Shown here one piece after another: positions 1 through 6,280 of a stretch of DNA of 8,816 bases (the first letter of the stretch is position 1; every line of letters starts with the position of its first letter). The position numbers and the translations under genes were made by a program. Source of the DNA: an uncultured Collinsella sp. (GTDB taxonomy: Bacteria; Actinomycetota; Coriobacteriia; Coriobacteriales; Coriobacteriaceae); contig USOF01000032.1 of the NCBI GenBank assembly GCA_900556285.1, positions 1-8,816 on the forward strand, given 5' to 3'. The notes under the pieces are model-generated. The model worked only from the letters and a program-made list of their open reading frames with translations. It was not told where the DNA came from and did no database searches.

Positions 1-36
1 AGATCGTCGGCAGCGTCAGATGTGTATAAGAGACAG
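1..36 (+). other. Nextera/Tn5 sequencing adapter (not genomic)
   Basis: Bases 4-36 match the Illumina Nextera read-1 transposase adapter exactly as I know it. The last 19 bases (18-36) are the Tn5 mosaic end AGATGTGTATAAGAGACAG. Bases 1-3 may be the tail of the index segment. Genomic sequence starts at about base 37. Translation of this stretch gives the familiar artefact peptide MCIRDS, so any ORF running through it is a hybrid of adapter and genome. Confidence 0.98.
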
Positions 37-394
37 CAATGGGGATGCCCGCCTTGGCGTACAGGAGCTTAGAGACCTCCTTGTCGGCACCGCAGGCGCT
101 GGCAAGCACGCCCGAGGCCGTGTAGGGGATACCCAGGGTCTCCATGGCGCCCTGCATGGCGCCATCCTCGCCGCCGGCACCGTGCATGGCGATAAACGCC
201 ACGTCAAAGCCGCCGGTCGCCATGGTTACCATAAAGTCATCAGCGGCCGTGTCGAGCAGCTCCACCGAAGTGTAGCCGGCCTCCTTCAAGGCAACCACGA
301 CGTTCTTTCCCGAATTGAGCGAGATCTCGCGCTCAGCGGAATGACCGCCCGCCAAGACCGCTACGTGCATGTTCTCTAGGCTTTTACCCGGCAT
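37..394 (-). CDS. ddl: D-alanine--D-alanine ligase, N-terminal part (partial, cut by contig end)
   Basis: This gene encodes the ATP-dependent ligase that joins two D-alanines for the peptidoglycan pentapeptide, a cytoplasmic step. About 119 residues are present and the 3' part is missing because the contig ends in adapter. The frame is open from the ATG at 394-392. Family signatures are clear: VAVLAGGHSAEREISLNSG (residues 11-29), whose glutamate 21 matches the Glu that contacts the first D-Ala; HGAGGEDGAMQG (71-82), matching the HGxxGEDG motif; GIPYTASGVLAS (88-99); and the following ADKEVSK segment. The start is favoured by a GGAGGAG ribosome site 7 bases upstream; a second ATG lies eight codons downstream. 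The gene diverges from rlmN. The product call is firm. Whether this is the main or a second ligase copy cannot be seen. Confidence 0.93.
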
Positions 395-434
395 GGGCAG
401 ACTCCTCCTCTATAATTTCTGCAGCTGATACCAT

Positions 435-464
435 ATTGTAGCGATACCCTCTACGTTTCCCCAA
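435..464 (-). promoter_or_regulatory. Possible ddl promoter
   Basis: In the 85-base divergent gap between ddl and rlmN the minus strand has a TACAAT -10-like hexamer (440-435). A weak TTGGGG lies 18 bases upstream (464-459). A second candidate, ATTATA at 416-411, is too close to the ribosome site to be the -10. No convincing plus-strand promoter for rlmN was found. This is a weak call from hexamer matching only. Confidence 0.25.
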
Positions 465-479
465 AATCGAAAGGCTTCC

Positions 480-1532
480 ATGAATCCCAGGACTAAATCT
501 CAGGACATTCGCGACTTGAGCCAAAACGATATTCGCGAGCTCGTGGCCGAGCTTGGCCAGCCCGCCTTCCGCGCGAAGCAGCTCATCGAATGGGTCTTTG
601 AGAAGAACGTTTGTTCGTTTGACGATATGACCAACCTTCCCAAGGCTTTCCGCGAGCAGCTTAAAGAGGCTTTTGCCTTTGACACGCCGACTGAACTCAC
701 CAAGCAGGTTTCCAAAGATGGCTCTCGCAAGTATCTGCTCGAGTACCACGACGGCGTTTCCGTCGAGACCGTCGGCATGCCCCGTCGTAACAAACTTTCC
801 GTCTGCGTTTCCACCCAGGCAGGCTGTGGCATGGGCTGTGCCTTTTGCGCTACCGGTCTCAACGGCCTCAAGCGCTCTCTGACCGCTCAAGAGATCGTCG
901 ACCAGGTACTTCATGTATCCAACGACTTTGGCGAGCGCGCCACGAGCGTCGTCTTCATGGGCCAGGGCGAGCCGTTTGCCAACTACGACGAGGTTCTCAA
1001 GGCGCTGCGAATCCTCAACGACCCCGATGGCATCGGTATCGGCGCTCGTCACCTCACCGTCTCTACCAGCGGCGTTATTCCCGGTATTCGCAAATTTGCC
1101 GACATCCCCGAGCAGTTCACGCTTGCCGTTTCCCTGCATTCCGCCATCCAGTCGACGCGCAATAAGCTCATGCCCGGTGTTAAGAAGTACACGCTGCTTC
1201 GCCTTCACGAAGCGCTTCAGCTCTACACCGAGAAAACCGGCCGCCGCCCGACCTATGAGTATGCCATGATCGAAGGCGTCAACGATACGAATCCCGAAAT
1301 GCAGGCGCTATGCGACTTCTGCGAGGGAACGCTGTGCCACGTTAACCTCATTCAGCTTAACGACATCGAGGGTAGCCCGCTCAAGCCGTCGCCGATTCAT
1401 AAGGTTGAGGATCTTCAGCGTCGTCTAGAGTCCCGTGGCATCGAGACCACGATTCGTAACTCCCGTGGTAACGATATTGACGCCGCTTGCGGACAGCTGA
1501 AGCAGCGCTTCAAAGTTCAGAAGAACGCATAG
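480..1532 (+). CDS. rlmN: Dual-specificity 23S rRNA/tRNA adenine-C2 methyltransferase RlmN
   Basis: RlmN is a radical-SAM enzyme that methylates C2 of A2503 in 23S rRNA and of A37 in some tRNAs, supporting translational fidelity. The 350 residues are the normal length. The iron-sulfur motif CX3CX2C is present (C116, C120, C123, in QAGCGMGCAFC). The two mechanistic cysteines of the family are also visible: C109 in SVCVSTQ and C337 in DIDAACGQLK, which match C118 and C355 of the E. coli enzyme. The GQGEPFANYDE segment is the SAM-binding GxGEP motif. The N-terminal accessory domain (about 10-75) fits the family. Start ATG 480 has GAAAGG six to eleven bases upstream. The gene is convergent with the parA/parB group and is followed by a strong hairpin terminator. 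Cfr, the C8-methylating relative, is less likely given the length, the RlmN-type signatures and the housekeeping setting. Confidence 0.96.
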   Translation: MNPRTKSQDIRDLSQNDIRELVAELGQPAFRAKQLIEWVFEKNVCSFDDMTNLPKAFREQLKEAFAFDTPTELTKQVSKDGSRKYLLEYHDGVSVETVGMPRRNKLSVCVSTQAGCGMGCAFCATGLNGLKRSLTAQEIVDQVLHVSNDFGERATSVVFMGQGEPFANYDEVLKALRILNDPDGIGIGARHLTVSTSGVIPGIRKFADIPEQFTLAVSLHSAIQSTRNKLMPGVKKYTLLRLHEALQLYTEKTGRRPTYEYAMIEGVNDTNPEMQALCDFCEGTLCHVNLIQLNDIEGSPLKPSPIHKVEDLQRRLESRGIETTIRNSRGNDIDAACGQLKQRFKVQKNA

Positions 1533-1550
1533 GGGAGTCGCATCCCAAAA

Positions 1551-1566
1551 CGTTTCATGTGAAACA
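1551..1566. promoter_or_regulatory. Degenerate parS-like site
   Basis: CGTTTCATGTGAAACA matches the parS palindrome TGTTTCACGTGAAACA at 14 of 16 positions. The differences are at base 1 (C for T) and at the centre (T for C). It lies 19 bases after the rlmN stop, just before that gene's terminator. Given three perfect parS copies about 2.2 kb away, it could be a weak ParB site or a decayed one. Binding cannot be judged from sequence. Confidence 0.5.
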
Positions 1567-1569
1567 TCG

Positions 1570-1616
1570 AACGACCCCGGTTACAGAATATGCAACCGGG
1601 GTCGTTTCATTTATTG
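1570..1616 (+). terminator. Intrinsic terminator of rlmN
   Basis: A perfect 13-bp stem pairs AACGACCCCGGTT (1570-1582) with AACCGGGGTCGTT (1594-1606) around an 11-base loop. The T-rich TTTCATTTATT follows on the plus strand. It lies 38 bases after the rlmN stop codon. The stem is GC-rich in the middle, as expected for Rho-independent termination, though the T tract is interrupted. Confidence 0.85.
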
Positions 1617-1658
1617 ACCTTAATTTTGAATCAGCTGCTACCTGTCCCATTTTTACGG

Positions 1659-1702
1659 CCAAAATAAGGGGTCCTTGTCTCATGAATCAGACAAGGACCC
1701 CT
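1659..1702 (-). terminator. Intrinsic terminator of the parA-parB group
   Basis: A perfect 14-bp stem pairs 1667-1680 (AGGGGTCCTTGTCT) with 1689-1702 around an 8-base loop. Read on the minus strand it is followed by TTATTTT, a moderate T tract. It lies 28 bases past the stop of the small ORF that ends the parA-parB cluster. With the opposing rlmN terminator it insulates two convergent units. Confidence 0.8.
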
Positions 1703-1722
1703 CAAAATATGCTGAGTAATTG

Positions 1723-1734
1723 TTAGGTACCTAA
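1723..1734. repeat. 12-bp palindrome TTAGGTACCTAA, copy 1
   Basis: A perfect self-complementary dodecamer that covers the TAG stop of the small minus-strand ORF. An identical copy lies at 5227-5238, between yidC and jag. No known operator was firmly recognised. The half-site TTAGGT resembles the outer arms of DtxR/IdeR-type operators, but the spacing does not fit. Confidence 0.6.
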
Positions 1735-1985
1735 TAGCCTACATTTTCCCATTGGTTGCTGACCCAACCTTGATTAATCTTGGGATTCTTCGTTACCTGA
1801 GCAGTACGCATGGCAACATCTTCTGTCATAACATCCATTTTCTTTTTGGAAGTATCGACGATATCTTGCGCACTACGAAGCAAACGACCTCGAAGTTCAT
1901 CGTCTGTCGCGATCCTATAGCCAGCAAAGGCACCAGCCGCGACAGTTGTCACCAATGCAATCGCTGTTAAAATCTTATTCCTCAT
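1731..1985 (-). CDS. Small putative membrane or exported protein at the end of the parAB operon (unknown function)
   Basis: This 84-residue protein has an N-terminal hydrophobic segment (residues 5-22, ILTAIALVTTVAAGAFAG) after a short basic start (MRNK). That suggests a single membrane anchor or uncleaved signal. A charged, helix-prone stretch follows (24-66), then a polar tail rich in Asn, Gln and Trp. ATG 1985 is preferred over the in-frame TTG at 2003 because AAGGAGG sits six bases before this ATG. The start overlaps the last 11 bases of parB, so translation is probably coupled and the product may be made together with ParAB. I do not recognise a family. The anchor-plus-helix layout is compatible with a membrane tether, but no function can be assigned. 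Confidence 0.75.
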   Translation of the reverse strand: MRNKILTAIALVTTVAAGAFAGYRIATDDELRGRLLRSAQDIVDTSKKKMDVMTEDVAMRTAQVTKNPKINQGWVSNQWENVGY

Positions 1986-2880
1986 CTTGGCCTCCTTGAT
2001 CAAACTGAATCATTTCGCCAAGAATACGAGAGAGCTCTTCCTCGTCTTTAAACTCAATCTCAATCTTATTCTTTCCACGCGAGCTCTTCACACGCACGTT
2101 GGTATTAAAAACCTGACGAAGCACGCGGGCAGCCTTTTTAAAAGACTGAGGCGTTGCAGGCCTCGGTGTCTTAGGTGTCTCTCCGGCAGAAAACAACGGA
2201 GCAAGATTTTCTGTCGCTCTTACGGAAAGGCCCTCTGTAACAACTTTCTCTGCAAGTCGAATACGCGCGTCCTCATAGGGAACTGCAAGAATCGCACGTG
2301 CATGACCAGCAGTAAGTTTGCCCTCAAAAATCATCTGCTGAACTACTTCGGGGAGATCGAGAAGACGCAGCGAGTTTGTAATTGCAGAGCGTGACTTGCT
2401 TACTGCCTTCGACAATGCCTCCTGGGTCATCCCGCTGGCATCAATGAGTTGGCGATAGCCCTTAGCCTCTTCGACGGGATTCAGATCAGAACGCTGAAGG
2501 TTTTCGATAAGAGCAAGAGCCAGCATCTCTTCATCATTTACCTCTTTAATGATGACTGGCAATTCTTCAAGGCCAGCAAGCTTTGACGCCTGGTAACGAC
2601 GCTCACCAGCGATGATCTCATAGCCGTTTCCATGCTTGCGAACCAAAAGCGGCTGCAAAACGCCATGTTCTTGGATTGACTCGCTCAACTCGCGAAGTTC
2701 AGTTTCGTTAAAGTGAATTCGCGGCTGATTAGGGTTGGGAACGATATCCTCAATAGGTAGTTTTGTTTCAGATGCGGCATTTGAAGCCGATGCAGCCGAA
2801 CCGCCGGTCTCATACTCGGCCTCTGAGACCAAAGCATTGAGTCCACGTCCCAATCCGCCACGTTTCTTTACACTAGGCAC
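1975..2880 (-). CDS. parB: Chromosome partitioning protein ParB (Spo0J/Noc family)
   Basis: ParB binds parS, uses CTP to close into a sliding clamp, and spreads to form the origin partition complex moved by ParA. The 301 residues show the expected order. GLGRGLNAL near the N terminus (9-17) is the ParA-stimulating motif. The CTP-binding ParB/Srx domain (about 41-130) includes GVLQPLLVR, GERRYQASK (92-100) and ENLQR (126-130). A helix-turn-helix follows (about 150-176, MTQEALSKAVSKSRSAITNS). After a Pro/Thr-rich linker comes a C-terminal dimerisation domain (about 245-301). The GTG start overlaps the parA end by 8 bases, a sign of translational coupling. ParB fits better than Noc because it is paired with ParA and sits next to perfect parS sites, not Noc-type sites. 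Confidence 0.97.
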   Translation of the reverse strand: MPSVKKRGGLGRGLNALVSEAEYETGGSAASASNAASETKLPIEDIVPNPNQPRIHFNETELRELSESIQEHGVLQPLLVRKHGNGYEIIAGERRYQASKLAGLEELPVIIKEVNDEEMLALALIENLQRSDLNPVEEAKGYRQLIDASGMTQEALSKAVSKSRSAITNSLRLLDLPEVVQQMIFEGKLTAGHARAILAVPYEDARIRLAEKVVTEGLSVRATENLAPLFSAGETPKTPRPATPQSFKKAARVLRQVFNTNVRVKSSRGKNKIEIEFKDEEELSRILGEMIQFDQGGQDEE

Positions 2881-3673
2881 GCTTGATCACCTCTTTTGCA
2901 AGGTTCATATATGCTTTTGCACCCTTATTTTGAGGTGCATAGGTAATTACCGGTTCTCCAAAAGACGGAGCTTCGGAGATTTTAACCGTACGGGGGATTA
3001 GCGTCTTAAACGCCTTATCACCAAAGTACGATTGAACCTCCTCAACAACCTGATTCGATAGTGAAGTACGCGAGTCATACATGGTCATAAGCACACCATA
3101 GGTGTCTAAGCCCTTGTTCAGCCGTGATTTGACCATCTTCATTGACTCAAGCAGCTTCGTAACGCCCTCGAGTGCGTAATATTCGCACTGGATCGGAATC
3201 AATACGCTGTCTGCTGCGGTCAAAGCGTTGATAGTAAGCAGGCCGAGCGAAGGAGGACAGTCAATGAAAATAAAGTCAAACTCGTCCTGAATCGGCTCAA
3301 GCAAATCTTTGAGGCGGGTTTCACGAGCAATTGCGCTTACGAGCTCAATTTCCGCGCCTGCAAGTTGAATTGTAGCCGGAATAACGAATACCTTTTTACA
3401 ATTTGTATCAAGAACAAGCGATTCTGCCGGCACATCATTCAACAATGCATCATAGATGCATTGATCAAGGTCTTCTTTTTCAATTCCGAATCCACTGGTG
3501 CTGTTTCCCTGCGGATCAAAATCGACAATCAATGTCTTACGACCCTGCTCACCCAGTGCTGCTGCAAGGTTTACAGCCGTCGTTGACTTACCGACGCCGC
3601 CTTTTTGATTGATGATTGCAATGATACGCGTGTCTTTTGCGCTCTTAGAACGCTTAACGTCGCGAAATCCCAC
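2873..3673 (-). CDS. parA: Chromosome partitioning ATPase ParA (Soj)
   Basis: ParA is a deviant-Walker ATPase that dimerises on ATP, coats the nucleoid without sequence preference, and is released by ParB-parS complexes, moving origins apart. In bacteria such as B. subtilis, Soj also acts on DnaA. The 266 residues carry the deviant Walker A KGGVGKST (about 24-31, with the signature first lysine), the A' motif IVDFDPQGN (49-57), and a Walker B region FIFIDCPPSLGLLT (135-148, D138). The short N terminus lacks the extra HTH of plasmid type Ia ParA, so this is the chromosomal form. The GTG start has AGGAGG a few bases upstream. No full promoter is visible just before it (a lone TTGACA has no partner), so it may be read from rsmG. 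Confidence 0.97.
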   Translation of the reverse strand: MGFRDVKRSKSAKDTRIIAIINQKGGVGKSTTAVNLAAALGEQGRKTLIVDFDPQGNSTSGFGIEKEDLDQCIYDALLNDVPAESLVLDTNCKKVFVIPATIQLAGAEIELVSAIARETRLKDLLEPIQDEFDFIFIDCPPSLGLLTINALTAADSVLIPIQCEYYALEGVTKLLESMKMVKSRLNKGLDTYGVLMTMYDSRTSLSNQVVEEVQSYFGDKAFKTLIPRTVKISEAPSFGEPVITYAPQNKGAKAYMNLAKEVIKRA

Positions 3674-3712
3674 GGTCCCTCCTGGTGTGTATTAAAGCTG
3701 TCAAACGGAGGA

Positions 3713-3728
3713 TGTTTCACGTGAAACA
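3713..3728. promoter_or_regulatory. parS site 1
   Basis: Perfect 16-bp parS palindrome TGTTTCACGTGAAACA, extended to 18 bp by flanking A and T. It lies 40 bases upstream of the parA start codon. It is the first of three identical sites in this gap, each beginning 39 bp after the previous one. The site is known as the ParB nucleation site across many phyla. Confidence 0.97.
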
Positions 3729-3751
3729 TTCCGAATCGATATCAACCGCCA

Positions 3752-3767
3752 TGTTTCACGTGAAACA
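3752..3767. promoter_or_regulatory. parS site 2
   Basis: Second perfect TGTTTCACGTGAAACA, beginning 39 bp after site 1. Its right flank is C, not T, so the palindrome is not extended as in sites 1 and 3. Confidence 0.97.
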
Positions 3768-3790
3768 CTGCAAGTTGTTAGTATCCATTA

Positions 3791-3806
3791 TGTTTCACGT
3801 GAAACA
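3791..3806. promoter_or_regulatory. parS site 3
   Basis: Third perfect TGTTTCACGTGAAACA, beginning 39 bp after site 2 and ending one base before the rsmG stop codon. It extends to an 18-bp palindrome. The sequences between sites are unrelated, so the even spacing is not simply a tandem duplication with conserved spacers. Confidence 0.97.
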
Positions 3807-3807
3807 T

Positions 3808-4545
3808 CTAGGCAAGCGGATTCTTCTTTGCCACGCCATTTGCACGAGGCAATGAGACGGATGCTGGATGACTCTTCTTAAGAACAATGAACTCCCTGTG
3901 TCCCAAGCCTTCAGGCAAATCAATTGCGTCATTCAGAAGCAAAGTGAAGCCGCAAATCTTAGCTGCTGACATGCCGGAAGCAAGCTCCTCATCCAAAGGA
4001 TTGCCCTTGGTTATAACAAATAGCCCTCCATCCTTCAGATACGGAGCCGCATACTCAACAAGAATCGGTAGAGGGGCCAATGCGCGGGCGGTTACAACAG
4101 AGAACTGCTTCTTATGGCTTCGAGCATATTCTTCAAGACGATCATGAACCGCATGAGCATGTTTCAATCCAAGAGCATGGACAAAGGAATTAACCGCATC
4201 AACCTTCTTGCCAACAGAGTCAATATAAGTAGCTTTACGATGCGTGGTTATGGTTAATGGAATACCAGGGAAGCCCGCACCTGTTCCCATATCGAGCAAA
4301 GCTCCCTCAGGAGCCTTGTTGATATAGGGGAGCAAAACAAGTGAGTCGAGGATATGAAGTACTGCAGCATCTTCTACGTTAAGAATACGGGTGAGATTGG
4401 TTGTCTTATTTGTTTCTAGAACCAAATCCAAATGCTGAATACATTTCCTCAGCTCAACATCAGTTACGCTCAAGGAATACTCTTTGCAATAGGAAGTTAG
4501 ACGACTCAACATCTCGTCAGCCTGCTGATCAGTAAGTACTAACAA
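3808..4545 (-). CDS. rsmG: 16S rRNA guanine-N7 methyltransferase RsmG (GidB)
   Basis: RsmG methylates N7 of G527 in 16S rRNA using S-adenosylmethionine; loss of this enzyme is a known cause of low-level streptomycin resistance. The protein has 245 residues from the chosen start, close to the B. subtilis length. The SAM-binding loop LLDMGTGAGFPGIPL (about 83-97) is diagnostic, and VVTARALAPLPILVEY followed by LKDGGLFVITKG is the later Rossmann part. I chose TTG 4545 because AGAAAGGAG sits six bases upstream. The longer frame to TTG 4593 would begin inside the T tract of the jag terminator and has no ribosome site. The stop nearly touches parS site 3. It probably leads the parA-parB transcript. 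Confidence 0.94.
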   Translation of the reverse strand: MLVLTDQQADEMLSRLTSYCKEYSLSVTDVELRKCIQHLDLVLETNKTTNLTRILNVEDAAVLHILDSLVLLPYINKAPEGALLDMGTGAGFPGIPLTITTHRKATYIDSVGKKVDAVNSFVHALGLKHAHAVHDRLEEYARSHKKQFSVVTARALAPLPILVEYAAPYLKDGGLFVITKGNPLDEELASGMSAAKICGFTLLLNDAIDLPEGLGHREFIVLKKSHPASVSLPRANGVAKKNPLA

Positions 4546-4591
4546 CGAAAGCTCCTTTCTGACAAAAATCAGTGTATCGAGAACTTTTGAC

Positions 4592-4623
4592 AAAAAAAGG
4601 GGACGTGGAAACCACGTCCCCTT
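4592..4623 (-). terminator. Intrinsic terminator of the rpmH-jag operon
   Basis: A perfect 12-bp stem pairs 4597-4608 (AAGGGGACGTGG) with 4612-4623 around a 3-base loop. On the minus strand it runs straight into seven T residues. It lies 18 bases after the jag stop. This is a textbook Rho-independent terminator separating the jag operon from rsmG. Confidence 0.95.
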
Positions 4624-4641
4624 AGCATAAGCTCGAGAAGA

Positions 4642-5211
4642 TTATCGAGCAACAATCACCACATGGCGATCAGGGTCAGAACCCTCAGAATGAGTATCGA
4701 CGGCATCATTGCCACGAAGTGCAATGTGAACCAGTCGACGCTCGTAGGCATTCATAGGCGGAAGCGAAACACTCTTATGAGTGCGGATGGCACGCTCGGC
4801 AGCAGACTGAGCCATGAAGGCGACCTTATCCTGACGGCGACTCTTGTATCCCTCGACGTCCACTACAACCGGATACCTAAAGCCAAGCTTGCGGCTCACC
4901 AGCAAAGAGAACATAACCTGAAGAGCATCAAGAGTGCGACCATGACGGCCAATGAGAACAGCAAGGTCGGGAGCCGTTACATCCAAAATCAGCTCACCCT
5001 CGTCGCCCTCATACTCATCGATAGGAGAGTTGGCGGCATCGAAGTGCGAAAGGATGGAACGCAGGATGGAAATCGCAACATCGGCAATGGTGTCGAGCTC
5101 CTCATCGGTCAGCTCTTCACCAGCCTTGTAGCGCTGTGCAATCTCGGGATAATCGCCCGCGACCTGCGGGGCAACCTCCTCAAGCATATCCTCGATGATC
5201 TCTTCAGACAT
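4642..5211 (-). CDS. jag: KH/R3H RNA-binding protein Jag (KhpB/EloR family)
   Basis: Jag-type proteins bind RNA and, in firmicutes, affect cell elongation and division; the gene is almost always beside yidC. The 189 residues contain a KH domain with the GxxG-type loop in LIGRHGRTLDALQ and an R3H domain at the C terminus (VSLPPMNAYERRLVHIAL, then THSEGSDPDRHVVI). The conserved Arg and His of R3H are present. The N terminus is a short acidic helical segment (MSEEIIEDMLEEV), and the separate Jag_N domain of B. subtilis Jag is not evident. ATG 5211 is chosen because TTTTGGAG lies six bases upstream; the in-frame TTG at 5223 is part of that ribosome site. It is the last gene of the operon. Confidence 0.93.
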   Translation of the reverse strand: MSEEIIEDMLEEVAPQVAGDYPEIAQRYKAGEELTDEELDTIADVAISILRSILSHFDAANSPIDEYEGDEGELILDVTAPDLAVLIGRHGRTLDALQVMFSLLVSRKLGFRYPVVVDVEGYKSRRQDKVAFMAQSAAERAIRTHKSVSLPPMNAYERRLVHIALRGNDAVDTHSEGSDPDRHVVIVAR

Positions 5212-5226
5212 AACGTACTCCAAAAG

Positions 5227-5238
5227 TTAGGTACCTAA
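5227..5238. repeat. 12-bp palindrome TTAGGTACCTAA, copy 2
   Basis: Identical to the copy at 1723-1734. It lies in the 44-base gap between yidC and jag, 15 bases before the jag start, just outside its ribosome site. It could be an operator, an RNA element or chance. The role is unknown. Confidence 0.6.
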
Positions 5239-5255
5239 ATAAGATTGATATCCCA

Positions 5256-6026
5256 CTACTTCTTCTTGTGCGGGCGCGGCTTCTTCTCGCGACGAGTGAC
5301 CTCAACCTGCAGCGGAGCGTTCTTAAGACGCTCCTCCTCATCGGCCTTCGCCTTGTCGATGACCTTCTGCGTCACAAAAATCTGCTGGATAACCTGCCAA
5401 GCAGACGAGACGTCGTAGTACAGCAGAACACCAACGGGAAGGCTCCAGCCCATCCAAAGCATCATGACCGTCATGACAACGGCCATCATACGCATGCTCT
5501 GAGCCTGCTGGCCGGTCTGGTTGCGCGACATATAGAGCTGCGGAATCAGGGTCAGGACGGCGAACAGGATCAGGCAAACCAGCGCAGGCAGTGCAACCAT
5601 AAAGCCATCGGCAAAGGAAGCGCTCGGCGTGGTGGTCAGGTCGGGCAGGATGTTGAAGAACGAGAACGTGCCGTCGTTAAAGTACTGCGGCAGGTTGCGC
5701 AGCAATGTAAACAGGGCGAACAGGATAGGCATCTGAATCAGCAGCGGCAGACAGCCAGCCATGGGGTTGAACTTGTTCTCGCTGTAGAACTTCTGCATTT
5801 CCTCGGCCTGACGCTGGGGATCGTCGGCATAGCGCTCCTGGATCTCGAGCATCTTGGGCTGCAGCACCTGCATGCGTGCCGTCGACTTAGTCGACTTGAG
5901 CATAAGCGGCGTCAGCAGCAGACGGATGATGACCACCAGGATGATGATGGACAGGCCCCAGTCGACCGCAAAGGTCTGGATGAGCTTGAGCAGCTCGAAA
6001 AGGATGTTAACGATCCAATCCCACAT
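5256..6026 (-). CDS. yidC: Membrane protein insertase YidC/Oxa1
   Basis: YidC inserts and folds membrane proteins, alone or with SecYEG. This is the short Gram-positive form of 256 residues, without the large periplasmic domain of E. coli YidC. Hydrophobic segments fall near 24-43, 91-110, 140-162 and 178-205. Arg 35 in LVVIIRLLLTPL matches the conserved groove arginine, followed by a charged cytoplasmic hairpin (MQVLQPKMLEIQERYADDPQRQAEEMQKFY). The N terminus has an amphipathic helix but no lipobox cysteine, unlike Bacillus SpoIIIJ. The tail ends in RREKKPRPHKKK, a basic stretch that in related proteins contacts ribosomes. ATG 6026 has GGAGGAAAA upstream. The gene lies between yidD and jag in the usual order. 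Confidence 0.96.
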   Translation of the reverse strand: MWDWIVNILFELLKLIQTFAVDWGLSIIILVVIIRLLLTPLMLKSTKSTARMQVLQPKMLEIQERYADDPQRQAEEMQKFYSENKFNPMAGCLPLLIQMPILFALFTLLRNLPQYFNDGTFSFFNILPDLTTTPSASFADGFMVALPALVCLILFAVLTLIPQLYMSRNQTGQQAQSMRMMAVVMTVMMLWMGWSLPVGVLLYYDVSSAWQVIQQIFVTQKVIDKAKADEEERLKNAPLQVEVTRREKKPRPHKKK

Positions 6027-6055
6027 GTAAGTTTTCCTCCGATAGCGAGTGCCCG

Positions 6056-6280
6056 CTAGGGCACAGGGTCATAACCGCCGACGTGCAGGGGATTGCAGCG
6101 AGCGATGCGCCTCACGGCAAGCCAGCAGCCTCTCAAAACACCGTACTTCTCAATCGCCTGGACGGCATATTGCGAGCACGTTGGGTAATAAATGCAGGCG
6201 TCAGGCAATAAGGGCGAAATAACCTGTTGATATATGCGAATAGGAGCGATGGCAACACGTCGCAAAACGTGATTGCTCAT
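6056..6280 (-). CDS. yidD: Membrane protein insertion efficiency factor YidD
   Basis: YidD is a small, membrane-associated helper of YidC-dependent insertion. The 74 residues show the family pattern: an amphipathic N-terminal helix (IAPIRIYQQVISPLLP), the YYPTCSQYAVQAIEKYG segment, two or more conserved cysteines, and RIARCNPLHVGGYDPVP at the end, matching RCNPxxxGGxDPVP. Its ATG overlaps the rnpA stop in an ATGA junction, so the two are likely translationally coupled. Length is typical. Confidence 0.96.
   Translation of the reverse strand: MSNHVLRRVAIAPIRIYQQVISPLLPDACIYYPTCSQYAVQAIEKYGVLRGCWLAVRRIARCNPLHVGGYDPVP

Noticed and set aside
20..379. 119-residue plus-strand ORF beginning MCIRDS
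   Set aside because: The start lies in the Nextera adapter and the rest is antisense to ddl.
384..1208. 274-residue minus-strand ORF
   Set aside because: It is antisense to the first two-thirds of rlmN, whose iron-sulfur and cysteine motifs are intact. It has no recognisable motif and overlaps the ddl start.
3699..3704. TTGACA on the minus strand upstream of parA as a promoter -35
   Set aside because: No -10-like hexamer occurs at 16-18 bases; the expected position overlaps the ribosome site.
3713..3806. Three evenly spaced 16-bp repeats with 23-bp spacers, resembling a small CRISPR array
   Set aside because: The repeats are perfect parS palindromes, too short for CRISPR repeats, beside parA-parB and without cas genes.
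4663..5238. 191-residue plus-strand ORF
   Set aside because: It is fully antisense to jag, which has clear KH and R3H motifs and a good ribosome site.
5268..6059. 263-residue plus-strand ORF
   Set aside because: Antisense to yidC. Its His/Gln/Arg-rich composition is an artefact of the membrane-protein codons on the other strand.
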